Notes: a model not told the origin generated them from the sequence alone. Positions 52,136 to 62,027 are shown, counted from the first letter of the stretch. The stretch: DNA of 64,000 nucleotides from an uncultured Burkholderiales bacterium (GCA_903820745.1 CAIJIT010000347.1:1-64000); one strand, 5' to 3'. Made by a program: numbers and translations.

Positions 52136-54232
52136 TTAGGAAAAAGTCTTGCTCGCGGCAGCCAGACGGGCCAGCAAGGGTGCGGGCTGCCAGAACTTGG
52201 CATCGTCGAGCGGGTTCGTGGCGAAGCGCTTCATGCTGTGAACAACATTGAACAGACCGACCTGATCGGCATAGCGCATCGGCCCGCCGCGCCACATCGG
52301 GAAACCATAGCCGGCGAGGTAGACCATGTCGATGTCCGAAGCGCGCTGTGCGATGCCTTCTTCGAGCAGATGCGCGCCTTCGTTGACCAGCGCATAAACC
52401 AGACGCTGGACGATTTCTTCATCGCTGATCTTGCGCGGCGTGATGCCCAGCGCAGCGCGGTGCTTGTCGAGCAAGTCAGCCACCACGGTTGACGGGATCG
52501 CATCGCGCTTGCCCACCTGGTAGTCGTACCAACCGGCACCGGTCTTCTGGCCATAGCGGCCCAGTTCGCACAGGCGGTCGGCGCTCTTCGAATAATGCAA
52601 ATTGGGTTTTTCCAGATAGCGGCGCTTGCGGATCGCCCAGCCAATGTCGTTGCCGGCCAGGTCACCCATGCGGAACGGGCCCATGGCGAAACCGAACTTC
52701 TCGGCTGCGCGGTCCACCTGGGCCGGCGAGCAACCTTCGTCGAGCAAGAAGCCCGCCTGACGGCTGTACTGCTCGATCATGCGGTTGCCAATGAAACCAT
52801 CGCAGACACCCGAAACGACCGCTGTCTTCTTGATCTTTTTGGCCAACGCCATCACGGTGGCCAGCACATCCTTGGCCGTGGCCGCGCCGCGCACCACCTC
52901 AAGCAGCTTCATCACATTGGCCGGGCTGAAGAAATGCATGCCGACGACATCTTGCGGGCGCTGGGTGAAATTGGCGATCGCGTTGACGTCGAGGGTCGAG
53001 GTATTGCTGGCCAGGATCGCGCCAGGCTTCATCACCGCGTCGAGTTGCTTGAAGACGGTTTGCTTGACGCCGATTTCCTCGAACACCGCTTCGATCACCA
53101 GGTCGGCCTGGCCAATGTCGGCGTAGTCGAGCGTGGTGCTCAACAAGCTCATTCGCTGTTCGTACTTGTCGGCCTTGAGCTTGCCGCGCTTGACCTGCGA
53201 TTCGTAGTTCTTGCGGATCGTCGCCACCCCGCGGTCGAGTGCTTCCTGCTTGGTTTCCAACATCGTCACCGGGATGCCGGCATTGAGGAAATTCATGCTG
53301 ATGCCGCCGCCCATCGTGCCGGCACCGATCACCGCAACCTTGTTGATCGGGCGCAGCGGCGTATCGGCAGGCACATCGGCGATCTTGCTGGCAGCGCGTT
53401 CGGCAAAGAAAGCATGGCGTAGCGCGCCGCATTCTGGCGTCTGCATCAGGGCGACAAAGGCCTCGCGCTCGGCCTTCATGCCGGCATCGAAAGACATCGT
53501 CGTCGCTGCCGCCACCGCGTCAACGCAGCGCAGCGGTGCCGGGAAGTTCTTGCTCATGCCGCCGACCATATTGCGCGCGAACTGCAGGAAAGCTTCCGCG
53601 TTCTCATGCCTGGCCTTCAGGTCACGCACACGCGGCAGCGGCCTCTTTTCGGCGACCTCGGCGGCCAGCGCCAGCGCAGCATCCAGCAGTTGATCGGCAT
53701 CGACGATGCGGTCGAAAAGTTTCTGCCCGGGGATTTGCGCAAGCATCTCGCTAGGCACCGGCTCGCCGCTGACGATCATGTTCAAGGCCGGCTCCAGGCC
53801 CAGCGCACGCGGCAGGCGTTGCGTGCCCCCGGCACCCGGCAGCAGCCCGAGTTTGACTTCGGGCAGCGCAACGCTGGTGCCCTTGGCCGCAATACGGTAA
53901 TGGCAGCCCAGCGCCAGTTCGAGCCCGCCGCCCATGCAGACGGAATGAATCGCCGCAATGACCGGCTTGGTGCAGCCCTCAATGACGCCAATCAAGCTCA
54001 GCAGGTTCGGTTCAGCAAGTGCCAGCGGGCTGCCGAATTCCTTGATGTCCGCGCCGCCCGAGAAGGCCTTGCCAGCGCCAGTGATGACCACCGCGACTAC
54101 GGCGGCATCAGCCTCGGCCTGCTCGATGCCTGCGGCGGCCGCCTTGCGGGTCTCGTAGCCCAGGCCGTTGACCGGCGGGTTGTTCAAGGTGATCACGGCG
54201 ACATTGCCGCGCAATTCGTAACTGGCTGTCAT
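52136..54232 (-). CDS. Bifunctional enoyl-CoA hydratase/3-hydroxyacyl-CoA dehydrogenase (FadB/FadJ type)
   Basis: 698 residues from the ATG at 54232 with AGGGG upstream. Residues 1-190: crotonase domain ([56 protein letters not shown] with both catalytic acids). Residues 295-475: NAD-binding domain ([42 protein letters not shown]). Residues 480-end: two C-terminal dehydrogenase domains ([12 protein letters not shown]). It performs the hydration and NAD oxidation steps. First gene of the leftward beta-oxidation operon, divergent from egtB. Confidence 0.96.
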   Translation of the reverse strand: MTASYELRGNVAVITLNNPPVNGLGYETRKAAAAGIEQAEADAAVVAVVITGAGKAFSGGADIKEFGSPLALAEPNLLSLIGVIEGCTKPVIAAIHSVCMGGGLELALGCHYRIAAKGTSVALPEVKLGLLPGAGGTQRLPRALGLEPALNMIVSGEPVPSEMLAQIPGQKLFDRIVDADQLLDAALALAAEVAEKRPLPRVRDLKARHENAEAFLQFARNMVGGMSKNFPAPLRCVDAVAAATTMSFDAGMKAEREAFVALMQTPECGALRHAFFAERAASKIADVPADTPLRPINKVAVIGAGTMGGGISMNFLNAGIPVTMLETKQEALDRGVATIRKNYESQVKRGKLKADKYEQRMSLLSTTLDYADIGQADLVIEAVFEEIGVKQTVFKQLDAVMKPGAILASNTSTLDVNAIANFTQRPQDVVGMHFFSPANVMKLLEVVRGAATAKDVLATVMALAKKIKKTAVVSGVCDGFIGNRMIEQYSRQAGFLLDEGCSPAQVDRAAEKFGFAMGPFRMGDLAGNDIGWAIRKRRYLEKPNLHYSKSADRLCELGRYGQKTGAGWYDYQVGKRDAIPSTVVADLLDKHRAALGITPRKISDEEIVQRLVYALVNEGAHLLEEGIAQRASDIDMVYLAGYGFPMWRGGPMRYADQVGLFNVVHSMKRFATNPLDDAKFWQPAPLLARLAAASKTFS

Positions 54233-54458
54233 GCTGACCCCTGCGAAAGACCGGTAAAAAGACAGGCGGCCATTGCCGCCCGACTCCAAAAAAATGCGTC
54301 CTCGATTCTAGGCATCAATTGACCGGAGTCCATGTCTCAGCGGCGACAAAGCCCTGATGCCCCCTTGAACCCCGGGGCGTCGGCAGGCTGACATCTGTCT
54401 GCCACCAAATTGCGCTAAGGTACCGGGCTTGCGGCACAGGCCGGGCCAACACAAAGCC

Positions 54459-55676
54459 ATGACGAACCATTACCGCGAACCCTTTGCCTTGCGCTACCGC
54501 GACATTCGAGCCCGCTCGCTCGCGCTGGCTGAACCGCTCTCGGCCGAGGATCAATCGATGCAATCGATGCCTGATGCAAGCCCGAGCAAATGGCATCAAG
54601 CCCACCAGACCTGGTTTTTCGAAACCATGCTGCTGACGCCCCTGGCAAGCGGCTACCAGCCGTTCGACCCGCGTTTTCGCACTTTGTTCAACTCCTATTA
54701 CGACGCCATCGAAGCGCGCCATCCGCGGCCACAGCGGGGTCTGCTGAGCCGGCCCGGGCTCGAAACAATCCTCGCTTACCGCCGCCATGTCGATAACGCA
54801 ATGCTGGAATTCATCGCCAATGCCGAGCCTGAGCGCTGGGACTCCGGCTTGCCCTTGCTCGAACTCGGGCTGCAGCATGAACAGCAGCATCAGGAGTTGC
54901 TGCTGACCGACATCCTGCATGCTTTTTCCTGCAATCCGCTGCTGCCAGCCTACCAGCAGCAGCGGCGGGAAAAATTCCCGCAGCGCGAGTTGCAATGGCT
55001 GGGTCATCCGGCCGGTTTGATCGAAGTCGGCCATCAAGGCGCTGGCTTTGCTTTCGACAACGAAGCACCGCGACACCGCGTCTGGCTGCCGGCTTTCGAG
55101 ATCGCGCAGCGGCTGGTCACCTGCAGCGACTTTGCGCTTTTCATCGCCGATGGCGGCTACAAGCGCCCGGCCCTTTGGTCGTCCGAAGGCTGGGCAATGG
55201 CGCAAGCGCGGGGTTGGCAGCATCCCGCCTATTGGCTGGCGTCCGGTGACCAACCGAGCGCTTCAGACCAATGGCAGGTTTTCAGCCTTGAAGGCGTGCA
55301 GCTGATGGATCCTGACGCACCCGTCATGCAGCTGAGTTTTCACGAAGCAGCGGCCTATGCGGAATGGGCTGGCGCGCGCCTTCCGACCGAGTTCGAATGG
55401 GAGGCCGCCAGCGCCCTGCCCGGCATCACCCAGCTCTACGACCAAGCCTGGCAATGGACCCGCTCGGCCTATCACCCTTATCCCGGCTTCAAGCCATTGG
55501 CCGGCGCGGTGGGCGAATACAACGGTAAATTCATGATCAACCAAATGGTGCTGCGCGGCGGCAGTCTGGCCACGCCAGATGGCCATAGCCGGCCGAGCTA
55601 CCGCAACTTCTTCCCGGCTCACGCTCGCTGGCAATTCAGCGGTCTGCGACTGGCTCGCGATGGAGCGCAGGCATGA
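54459..55676 (+). CDS. egtB: Ergothioneine biosynthesis protein EgtB (iron sulfoxide synthase)
   Basis: 405 residues from the ATG at 54459. The N-terminal DinB-like four-helix domain carries the iron triad: HQAHQTWFFE and HEQQHQELLLTDIL (H-x3-H-x-E-like pattern). The C-terminal FGE-sulfatase/C-type lectin domain (about residues 185-400) has RLPTEFEWEAA, QWTRSAYHPYPGF and VLRGGSLATP near its end. EgtB joins hercynine and a thiol (gamma-Glu-Cys or Cys) with O2. The next gene, overlapping by 4 bp, is EgtD, which makes hercynine, confirming the pathway. Confidence 0.95.
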   Translation: MTNHYREPFALRYRDIRARSLALAEPLSAEDQSMQSMPDASPSKWHQAHQTWFFETMLLTPLASGYQPFDPRFRTLFNSYYDAIEARHPRPQRGLLSRPGLETILAYRRHVDNAMLEFIANAEPERWDSGLPLLELGLQHEQQHQELLLTDILHAFSCNPLLPAYQQQRREKFPQRELQWLGHPAGLIEVGHQGAGFAFDNEAPRHRVWLPAFEIAQRLVTCSDFALFIADGGYKRPALWSSEGWAMAQARGWQHPAYWLASGDQPSASDQWQVFSLEGVQLMDPDAPVMQLSFHEAAAYAEWAGARLPTEFEWEAASALPGITQLYDQAWQWTRSAYHPYPGFKPLAGAVGEYNGKFMINQMVLRGGSLATPDGHSRPSYRNFFPAHARWQFSGLRLARDGAQA

Positions 55677-56596
55677 GCAGCAGCTTCGCTGAAGACCTGC
55701 AACTGGCCCTCGGCCAAAGGCCGCGAAGCATTTCGCCGAAATATTTTTACGATGAGATCGGCTCGGCGCTGTTCGAGCAGATCTGCGATCTGCCCGAGTA
55801 CTACCCAACCCGCACCGAACTTGGTCTGCTGCAAGCGCATGCGGCCGAGATGGCCGAATGCATCGGCCCGCAGGCGCAACTGCTTGAATATGGCGCGGGG
55901 GCCCTGCAAAAGGTGCGTTGCTTGCTGGACCGACTCGAGGCGCCTCATTCTTTCGTGCCGATCGATATTTCTGGCGCCCATTTGCTGTCCGCTTGCGGGC
56001 AATTGCAGGCCGCCTATCCAACGCTGCAGATCAACCCGCTGGTGGCGGACTTCAGTCGCCCGCACAGCCTGCCGCAAGGTTCAGGCAAAGGGCCCAGGGT
56101 CGGCTTCTTTCCGGGCTCCAGCATCGGCAACTTCACACCCTTGGAAGCGCTGGCGTTCTTGAAGATGGCAGCGTTTGAACTCCGTGGCGGCGGTTTGCTG
56201 ATCGGTATTGACCTGATCAAGGACCCGGCGATTCTGCACGCGGCCTACAACGACAGCGCAGGTGTCACTGCGGCCTTCAATCTGAACCTGCTTGCGCGGG
56301 CGCGGCGCGAACTGGGCGCCGACATTGCCCGCGATGGCTTTGTCCACAGCGCTTTCTACAACTCAGCGTTGCAGCGCATTGAAATGCACCTGATGAGTTT
56401 GAAGCGGCAAACATTGCGGATCGCCGAGCGGGTTTACGAAATCGACGCGGGCGAAACGCTGCATACCGAAAACTCGCACAAATACAGCGTTGTCGGCTTT
56501 CAAAGCCTGGCCGCGCAAGCTGGTTTCAGCCCCGGGGCAAGCTGGACCGATCCGCGCGAATGGTTCAGCTTGCTGTGGCTGCAAGCGCCGGCCTGA
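55673..56596 (+). CDS. egtD: L-histidine N(alpha)-methyltransferase EgtD
   Basis: 307 residues, ATG overlapping the egtB stop (ATGA). SAM-binding features are LLEYGAGALQKVRCLLDRL, VPIDISGAHLLSAC and GFFPGSSIGNFTPLEALAFL; LIGIDLIKDPAILHAAYNDSAGVTAAFNLNLL is the EgtD segment that holds the histidine substrate. It trimethylates histidine to hercynine. No egtA, egtC or egtE gene is adjacent, so the C-S lyase step must be elsewhere or unlinked. Confidence 0.95.
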   Translation: MSSSFAEDLQLALGQRPRSISPKYFYDEIGSALFEQICDLPEYYPTRTELGLLQAHAAEMAECIGPQAQLLEYGAGALQKVRCLLDRLEAPHSFVPIDISGAHLLSACGQLQAAYPTLQINPLVADFSRPHSLPQGSGKGPRVGFFPGSSIGNFTPLEALAFLKMAAFELRGGGLLIGIDLIKDPAILHAAYNDSAGVTAAFNLNLLARARRELGADIARDGFVHSAFYNSALQRIEMHLMSLKRQTLRIAERVYEIDAGETLHTENSHKYSVVGFQSLAAQAGFSPGASWTDPREWFSLLWLQAPA

Positions 56597-56617
56597 AAGG
56601 CGCTCGCCAACAACAGC

Positions 56618-57361
56618 TCAGGACGTCGCGCCGTGTTTGGCTGCCAGACGGCTCATATTGCCCATCGACACGCGGTGCATTTCCAGCAACGACAGCAGGC
56701 CGCTGCGGTGCAGTTTCAGCACCTCGTCGTCAGGCAGTTCGGCGAGCTTTTTCTCATCGACGGCGAGGAAGCCATCGACATCGAGCTTGTCGCCGCTGGC
56801 CAGCGTCGCTTCGAAGCGCATCTCGCGGAACAGGTCGAGCTCGTTGAGTTGCTGGCAGATCAACCGAGTGCGTTCAGCCTCCTGCTCAAAACTTTCCAAA
56901 AAGTTCTGCACATTCTTCAAGAACTCGCTCGGCTCGTTGTCCGTGCCGAACAGCATCGTGCCTTCGGTCTGGGAAAACCCGGCCCATTCGCTGTCATAGC
57001 AGACCGCCATCGAATCGCTTTCCTGATCGATGCGCGCCATCGAGAACGGATAGCGGCGCAGATAAGCCGGCACATAGTTGCCGGTCCAGCTGTTGTCTTT
57101 GACAAACAGGTTGCTGCCAGCCTTCAGGCCCAGCACCGCCAGCGGCGCTACCGCTTGCTTGCCATCGGCGGGGACATCGCCGACGCGAACGAAAACGATC
57201 GGGTATTCCTTGCAAGCCTCGGCGAACTCGACCACAGCCAGGAACAGCGAGTTCAATCCGGCGACCCGGCTGACCACGGGAATTTCCGTATTCAGGCGCA
57301 AATTCTGGTGCAAACGACGGTCCAGCGGGACCAGATTGCCATACATCGGGGGCGTACTCAT
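56618..57361 (-). CDS. SapC family protein
   Basis: 247 residues. The SapC-type sequence spans the protein: LRLNTEIPVVSRVAGLNSLFLAVVEFAEACKEYPIVFVRV in pieces, LFVKDNSWTGNYVPAYLRRYPF, CYDSEWAGF and LFREMRFEATLASGDKLDVDGFLAVDEKKL. SapC was named from the S-layer region of Campylobacter, but its biochemical role is unknown. No signal peptide. The ATG overlaps the stop of the CorC-family gene (4 bp), so the two are coexpressed. Confidence 0.9.
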   Translation of the reverse strand: MSTPPMYGNLVPLDRRLHQNLRLNTEIPVVSRVAGLNSLFLAVVEFAEACKEYPIVFVRVGDVPADGKQAVAPLAVLGLKAGSNLFVKDNSWTGNYVPAYLRRYPFSMARIDQESDSMAVCYDSEWAGFSQTEGTMLFGTDNEPSEFLKNVQNFLESFEQEAERTRLICQQLNELDLFREMRFEATLASGDKLDVDGFLAVDEKKLAELPDDEVLKLHRSGLLSLLEMHRVSMGNMSRLAAKHGATS

Positions 57362-58659
57362 TTCAAATCTCCATCAACGGCCAATTGACTGACCAACACT
57401 TTATCGACACGCTTGCCATCCAGGTCAACGACCTCGAATCGCCAGCCACTCCACTCCACCACATCGGCCGTGCGCGGCAAACGCCCCAGCAACAGCATGA
57501 TCATGCCGGCCAGGGTGTTGTAACGACCACGGTCCTCTTCCGGCAGTTCTTTCAAGCCCAGGCGGTCCTTCAACTCGGGCACCGGGATCAGGCCTTCAAT
57601 CAGCCAGCTCCCGTCCTCGCGTTGCACCGCCCAGGCTTCCCCATCGCTGGGGGCATTGAATTCTCCGGCAATCGCTTCCAGCACGTCGCGGACCGAAATC
57701 ACGCCCTGGACTTCGCCATATTCATCGACGACAAAAACCAGTTGCGCGTCCGAGGCGCGGAAATGCTCAAGCAGTTCCAGACCCGACAGCGTTTCAGGCA
57801 CGAACACCGCCGCCTCGAGGTCTTCGGCCAAGGATAGCGGCTGGCCGCTGAGCGAGCGCTGCAGCAAGCTCTGCGCCGACACCACGCCCATGACGTCGCC
57901 AAGCCCGCCACGGCAAACCGGATAGCGGCTGTAGCCATGGGCGCGCAGCATCTCCAGCACCTGAGCCGGTGTGTCGGCCACGTCGAGCCAGGCAATCTCG
58001 CCACGCGGGATCATCATCGAGCCAATCTGCCGCTCGTCGAGCCTGAAGACATTGCGCACCATCTGATGCTCATGCTCTTCGATCACGCCGGCCTCGCGCC
58101 CCTCTTCCAGGCTGGCGGCGATTTCCTCTTCGGTCACGCCGCGTTGCACCCGTCCGCGCAGACCGATCAAGCCCAGCGTCGTCTCGGTCAGGAAAGTCAG
58201 CAGCCTGACCAGCGGCCGCACCGCCATCGACAGAAAATTCATCGGTGGCGCCACCAGGCGCGCCACCATTTCCGGGTAAATCTGCCCGACCCGCTTGGGC
58301 ACCAGTTCGCCGAACACGATCGTCAGCATGGTCAGGATCACCACCACCATCGCGGTTGCCGTGAAGTCGGCCACCTTGTCATGGAGTTGAAAGTTGTGCA
58401 TCAGCCATTGCGCCAGCGGCCCCGAAAAAGCCGACTCGCCGACGATGCCGTTGAGCACGCCGATCGAAGTGATGCCGATCTGCACGGTCGAGAGGAACTT
58501 GGTCGGGTTCTCGTGCAGGTCCATCGCGGCCTGCGCGCCGGCCTCTTCGCTTTCAACCATGACCTGCAACCTGGCCTTGCGGCTGGCGGTCAAGGCCATT
58601 TCCGACATTGCGAACAAGCCGTTGATGAAGATCAGAAAGAGAACGAGCGCCGTATCCAT
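57358..58659 (-). CDS. CorC/HlyC family membrane protein (DUF21-CBS)
   Basis: 433 residues from the ATG at 58659 (MDTALVLFLIFINGLFAMSE); the frame upstream to 59145 is antisense to apaH. DUF21 domain with four hydrophobic segments (residues 1-185: GITSIGVLNGIVGE, VILTMLTIVFGELVPKRVGQ), a CBS pair (about 205-325: MIPRGEIAWLDVADTPAQVLEMLRAHGYSRYPV) and the C-terminal CorC_HlyC domain (WLIEGLIPVPELKDRLGL). Related proteins export Mg or Co ions, although older annotation calls them hemolysins. The stop overlaps the SapC start. Confidence 0.95.
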   Translation of the reverse strand: MDTALVLFLIFINGLFAMSEMALTASRKARLQVMVESEEAGAQAAMDLHENPTKFLSTVQIGITSIGVLNGIVGESAFSGPLAQWLMHNFQLHDKVADFTATAMVVVILTMLTIVFGELVPKRVGQIYPEMVARLVAPPMNFLSMAVRPLVRLLTFLTETTLGLIGLRGRVQRGVTEEEIAASLEEGREAGVIEEHEHQMVRNVFRLDERQIGSMMIPRGEIAWLDVADTPAQVLEMLRAHGYSRYPVCRGGLGDVMGVVSAQSLLQRSLSGQPLSLAEDLEAAVFVPETLSGLELLEHFRASDAQLVFVVDEYGEVQGVISVRDVLEAIAGEFNAPSDGEAWAVQREDGSWLIEGLIPVPELKDRLGLKELPEEDRGRYNTLAGMIMLLLGRLPRTADVVEWSGWRFEVVDLDGKRVDKVLVSQLAVDGDLK

Positions 58660-58761
58660 TGAGACGCGCCTCGCCGGCAAACCGGTGCAAGACGCATGCT
58701 GTGACAAGAGGCGAGTAGCGTAGCAGATGGTCTGCCATGAAACAGCCCGCACAATCCCGCC

Positions 58762-59589
58762 ATGAACTACCTGATCGGTGACATCCAGGGCTGCTGCAAC
58801 GAATTGACCCGCTTGCTGGCAAAAATCGACTTCTCGCCGTCGCGCGACCGGATCTACCTGCTGGGCGATCTGGTCAACCGCGGCCCGGCTTCGCTCGCCA
58901 CATTGCGGCTGCTCGCCGGGCTGGGCGAGGCCGCCACCTGCTTGCTCGGCAACCATGACCTGCACCTGCTGGCCATCAACGAAGGCGTGCGGCCGCCGCA
59001 CCGCAACGACACCGTGAACGACATCCTCACCGCCCCCGACCGCGAAGACTTGCTGGCCTGGCTGCGCCAACAGCGGATGGCCTGCCACGAGCATGGCTGG
59101 CTGATGGTGCATGCCGGGGTTGTGCCGCAATGGGACTTGGCCCAAACCTTGCGCCTGGCCGGTGAAGTCGAGGCTCTATTGCGCGGCCCGGACCTGCCGG
59201 ACTTTCTGCATGAGATGTATGGCAACCAGCCCGGCGCCTGGGATGAGCAACTGCAAGGCGTCCAACGCCTGCGCTTCATCGTCAATGTGCTGACGCGCCT
59301 GCGCTTTTGCGATGCCCAGGGCCAACTCGACTTCAAGACCAAGGAAGGTGCAGCCAGCGCACCCGAAGGCTTCACCCCCTGGTACGACGCGCCCGGCCGC
59401 CGCACGGCAGGAATCCCGATCGCCTTCGGCCATTGGTCGACCCTGGGTCCACTCGACCGCCCCGACCTGCTCGCACTCGACACCGGCTGCGTCTGGGGCG
59501 GAAAGCTCAGCGCCGCCCGCGTCGAGCAAGGCCGCAAACTCGACTTGATCCAGGTCGACTGCGCCCAAGCCCAACAGCCTGGCAGGTGA
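58762..59589 (+). CDS. apaH: Symmetrical bis(5'-nucleosyl)-tetraphosphatase
   Basis: 275 residues, the usual length. Calcineurin-type metallophosphatase motifs: YLIGDIQGCCNEL (GDxxG), YLLGDLVNRGP (GDxVxRG), LLGNHDLHLLA (GNHD), and the later LMVHAGVVPQW and IAFGHWSTLG histidines. It splits Ap4A to two ADP and in bacteria also removes Np4 caps from RNA. Divergent from the CorC-family gene with a 100-bp gap. Confidence 0.97.
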   Translation: MNYLIGDIQGCCNELTRLLAKIDFSPSRDRIYLLGDLVNRGPASLATLRLLAGLGEAATCLLGNHDLHLLAINEGVRPPHRNDTVNDILTAPDREDLLAWLRQQRMACHEHGWLMVHAGVVPQWDLAQTLRLAGEVEALLRGPDLPDFLHEMYGNQPGAWDEQLQGVQRLRFIVNVLTRLRFCDAQGQLDFKTKEGAASAPEGFTPWYDAPGRRTAGIPIAFGHWSTLGPLDRPDLLALDTGCVWGGKLSAARVEQGRKLDLIQVDCAQAQQPGR

Positions 59590-59718
59590 CGCGGCCAGAA
59601 CCGATCTGAATAGCGGCTAGAATTCGCACTGCGGATCACAGCGCTTGACTTCACCCGTTCAGCGACGTAAACCTAGGAAAAACCGGCGATTCGTCACCGG
59701 CGTCACTTTGATTTTTCA

Positions 59719-59808
59719 GGAAGCTTGGCCGAGCGGTTTAAGGCACCGGTCTTGAAAACCGGCGAGGGTTTATCCCCTCCGTGAGTTCGAATCTCACAGC
59801 TTCCGCCA
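59719..59808 (+). tRNA. tRNA-Ser (anticodon UGA)
   Basis: 90 nt with encoded CCA. Acceptor GGAAGCT/AGCTTCC, D-arm GCCGAGCGGTTTAAGGC, anticodon stem CCGGT/ACCGG with loop CTTGAAA (TGA), a long variable arm GAGGGTTTATCCCCTC and T-arm GAGTTCGAATCTC. The second toxin-antitoxin patch begins right after it. Confidence 0.96.
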
Positions 59809-59883
59809 GTTTGTCAATGGGATAGTGTCTGAAAAGTACTCTACTCCCCACACAACCCCACCAAGATATTGCGCTTGCATGAG

Positions 59884-59911
59884 GTGGCGTCCCCCGCCAC
59901 GGGTCTTTTTT
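59884..59911 (+). terminator. Terminator downstream of tRNA-Ser
   Basis: GTGGCG and CGCCAC pair around TCCCC, followed after GGGTC by a run of six T. It lies about 75 bases past the tRNA and probably ends its transcript. Confidence 0.7.
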
Positions 59912-60039
59912 GCTTGTTTGCCGAAGTCGGCTGACGCAATTGAACCGGGTGTTGCACTTGGGGCTTGAAACTGCCAACCAAAATCCATGACCTGTTCACA
60001 GGCTATGTCGTCGGCGTGTCTCAGTCACCCAGAATTGGG

Positions 60040-60068
60040 TTGATATCGCATCATAATTAAGGCATAGT
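60040..60068 (+). promoter_or_regulatory. Promoter of the RelE-like/HTH toxin-antitoxin operon
   Basis: TTGATA (60040-60045), a 17-base spacer and CATAGT (60063-60068) resemble a sigma-70 promoter. The start point would fall on or next to the toxin ATG at 60075, so the message may be leaderless or nearly so. An overlapping CATAATTA sequence is an alternative -10. Confidence 0.5.
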
Positions 60069-60074
60069 CAACTC

Positions 60075-60398
60075 ATGAAAGCCAACTTCAAACGGCCCTT
60101 TGCGCAGTACGTCAAAAAAGCGCACAAGCCCTTGCAGTTGGCAATTGAGGATGAGGTGGAGGTCGTCTGCGAGACCCCTGACATCGGAGAGGCCAAGGTC
60201 GGGGACCTGACTGGAATTCGAGTGCATAAGTTCCGATTCAGTCGTCAAGAATATTTGCTTGCCTACAGGGCACCCAAGAAAGACGCGCCTCTGGAGTTTT
60301 TGATCATCGACTTCTACCAAGTGGGCGTTCATGAGAATTTTTACGCCGAGTTGAAACAGTACCTGCGACAGGAAAAAGCCCGAGGAGCCGCAAAATGA
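60075..60398 (+). CDS. RelE/ParE-superfamily toxin
   Basis: 107 residues. The compact fold pattern fits the RelE/HigB-like superfamily: N-terminal helix NFKRPFAQYVKKAHKPLQLA, a GIRVHKFRFSRQEYLLAYRA beta segment with basic and aromatic residues where the ribonuclease active site would be, LEFLIIDFYQVG and C-terminal helix NFYAELKQYLRQEK. Such toxins cut mRNA at the ribosome. The gene precedes its partner (HigBA-like order) and overlaps it by 4 bp. The exact subfamily is uncertain. Confidence 0.75.
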   Translation: MKANFKRPFAQYVKKAHKPLQLAIEDEVEVVCETPDIGEAKVGDLTGIRVHKFRFSRQEYLLAYRAPKKDAPLEFLIIDFYQVGVHENFYAELKQYLRQEKARGAAK

Positions 60399-60706
60399 AT
60401 CATGCACTGACTGCACAAGACCTTTTTTCTGAACTGAAGCGCATGCCTGCGACTGAGCGTGTTAAATTTTTCTCACTGCTGAGCCTCAACGCATTTCGTG
60501 ACGATGATTTCAGCCACGAACAGGTATTTGGACATTTGGAGCGGGAGCCTCTGTCGGCTTGGGAGGCCGCTGAGTATTTGGAGGTATCGCTGCCAACTTT
60601 GCGTCGCCATGTCCAAGCGGGAAAACTGCAACCCAGCCACACCGTTGGCCGCAACCAAATGTTTTCGGCAAGTGACCTGCGCGCTTACAAACGCACCCGT
60701 AAGTGA
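60395..60706 (+). CDS. Excisionase-like HTH antitoxin
   Basis: 103 residues, ATG overlapping the toxin stop. The C-terminal half is an excisionase/MerR-type winged HTH: LSAWEAAEYLEVSLPTLRRHVQAGKLQPSHTVGRNQMFSASDLRAY, written here in one domain from about residue 52. The N-terminal half is helical (LFSELKRMPATERVKFFSLL) and probably binds the toxin. It likely represses its own promoter. A strong terminator follows at 60729-60750. Confidence 0.75.
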   Translation: MNHALTAQDLFSELKRMPATERVKFFSLLSLNAFRDDDFSHEQVFGHLEREPLSAWEAAEYLEVSLPTLRRHVQAGKLQPSHTVGRNQMFSASDLRAYKRTRK

Positions 60707-60728
60707 ATCGATATTTTGTCTCACCCTA

Positions 60729-60750
60729 CCCGCACCACGCGGGGCTTTTT
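60729..60750 (+). terminator. Terminator of the toxin-antitoxin operon (module copy A)
   Basis: CCCGC and GCGGG pair around ACCAC, followed by GC and TTTTT. The terminator is part of a 47-base module (60729-60775) repeated at 62274-62320. Confidence 0.8.
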
Positions 60751-60824
60751 GCTTTGGGCTCCTGACTGCGATCTGCGGCAAGTGACCCGCCATCCTGTGC
60801 GCTCTTCGTATCGTCAAATACGCA

Positions 60825-62027
60825 TCACGCCTTTGCACACGCATCCATCAAAGCCAGCATCTCGCTAAACCAGGGGCCTTCGTGTTCGACGGCGGTCTGG
60901 ACTATGACGGTTTGGGTGGGCATGTCAATCAGCACGCGTTGGGCATGGTGGCCGTTGAAGTACAGGCGGGTGCCGTTGGCGCGGGCGTGCCACATGTGCG
61001 CTTTGTAGCCAGCATTGGGCATGGCGATCCCGTGGCGGCCAGCTTGGTCGTTTTCGCCCCAGAGAGTGCACTCGTTGATCCACGTCTCTGACACGATCTG
61101 CCGGCCATTGGCGTGGCCGCGCTGCGCCACTAGGCGGCCCAGTCGGGCCCAGTCGCGCAGGCGCGCCGCAAAACCGATGCAGTTGAACTCCTGGTCCTCG
61201 CGGTCACAAGTCCAGGTGGCGTCTGCCTCGGCTCCCAGCGGTTGCCACAGCACCTTCTCGGCAAAGGTAGACAGGCTCACCCCAGTCACCGCGCGGATCA
61301 CCAACCCGATCGTCAGCGGGCACAGTTCGTTGTAGTTGTAGCGTGTGCCCGGCGCCTCTCGGCGCGAGTTCCACTCGGCTACCGTGCGCCGCACGCTAGC
61401 GCCGCTGCCCATGAAGGCCTTGGGGTAGATCGTGGGATTGTCGCGGTCGTGGTTGACGTTGGCGCCGCTGCACATATTGCTCAGGTGCCGCAACGAGACC
61501 TGGCCGTGCAGGGTGTCACGCAGCACAGGCACATAGCGCGCCGGCACATCGTCGTAGCTCTCGATCAGGCGCTGGTCCAGGCAAATGCCCAGCAGCAGCG
61601 AGGTCACGCTCTTGGCCATCGACCAACTGGTCATGCGCATTTCGGGCGTCCGGTCAAAGCGCTGTGCCTCAAACCAGATCTGGTCGCCCCGGCTGATCAG
61701 AAGGCCGGTGATGGGCCAGGCCTGCAGATAGTCCTGCGGCGTGCGCTCGGACAATCGAAACCGGTAGACAAGATCGTTGCGCGGCGCCGACACCCAAGGC
61801 ATGGGCATGCCTGCAGAACGGATGGTGTGAAACGGAAAGAGCTTTTCGTAGCCGCCGCTGTAATTGCCAACGCGCCAGTAGCGTTCGCGGTTGAGTCCAC
61901 CGGCCAGCCCGATCGGGTAGCCCTGACCGGCACCCCAGACATCGAGGTTGGTCTCTGCCCGCAACGATGCCGGGGGTAGGGTGAGGGTAAAAGCCGAGGC
62001 GGCAAGTAGCTGGCGTCGATCGATCAT
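60825..62027 (-). CDS. Serine hydrolase (class C beta-lactamase fold, esterase VIII-like)
   Basis: 400 residues. The leader MIDRRQLLAASAFTLTLPPA has a twin-arginine-like start and ends near LRA, indicating export. Active-site motifs: S136-M-A-K139 (SxxK), RYNYNE near residue 230 at the Y-x-N position, and FNGHHAQRVL near 360 at the third-motif position. The fold covers beta-lactamases, D-aminopeptidases and esterases; with HHA in place of KTG, an esterase/amidase role is more likely than antibiotic resistance. It lies between two copies of a terminator module and may have been inserted with it. Confidence 0.88.
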   Translation of the reverse strand: MIDRRQLLAASAFTLTLPPASLRAETNLDVWGAGQGYPIGLAGGLNRERYWRVGNYSGGYEKLFPFHTIRSAGMPMPWVSAPRNDLVYRFRLSERTPQDYLQAWPITGLLISRGDQIWFEAQRFDRTPEMRMTSWSMAKSVTSLLLGICLDQRLIESYDDVPARYVPVLRDTLHGQVSLRHLSNMCSGANVNHDRDNPTIYPKAFMGSGASVRRTVAEWNSRREAPGTRYNYNELCPLTIGLVIRAVTGVSLSTFAEKVLWQPLGAEADATWTCDREDQEFNCIGFAARLRDWARLGRLVAQRGHANGRQIVSETWINECTLWGENDQAGRHGIAMPNAGYKAHMWHARANGTRLYFNGHHAQRVLIDMPTQTVIVQTAVEHEGPWFSEMLALMDACAKA

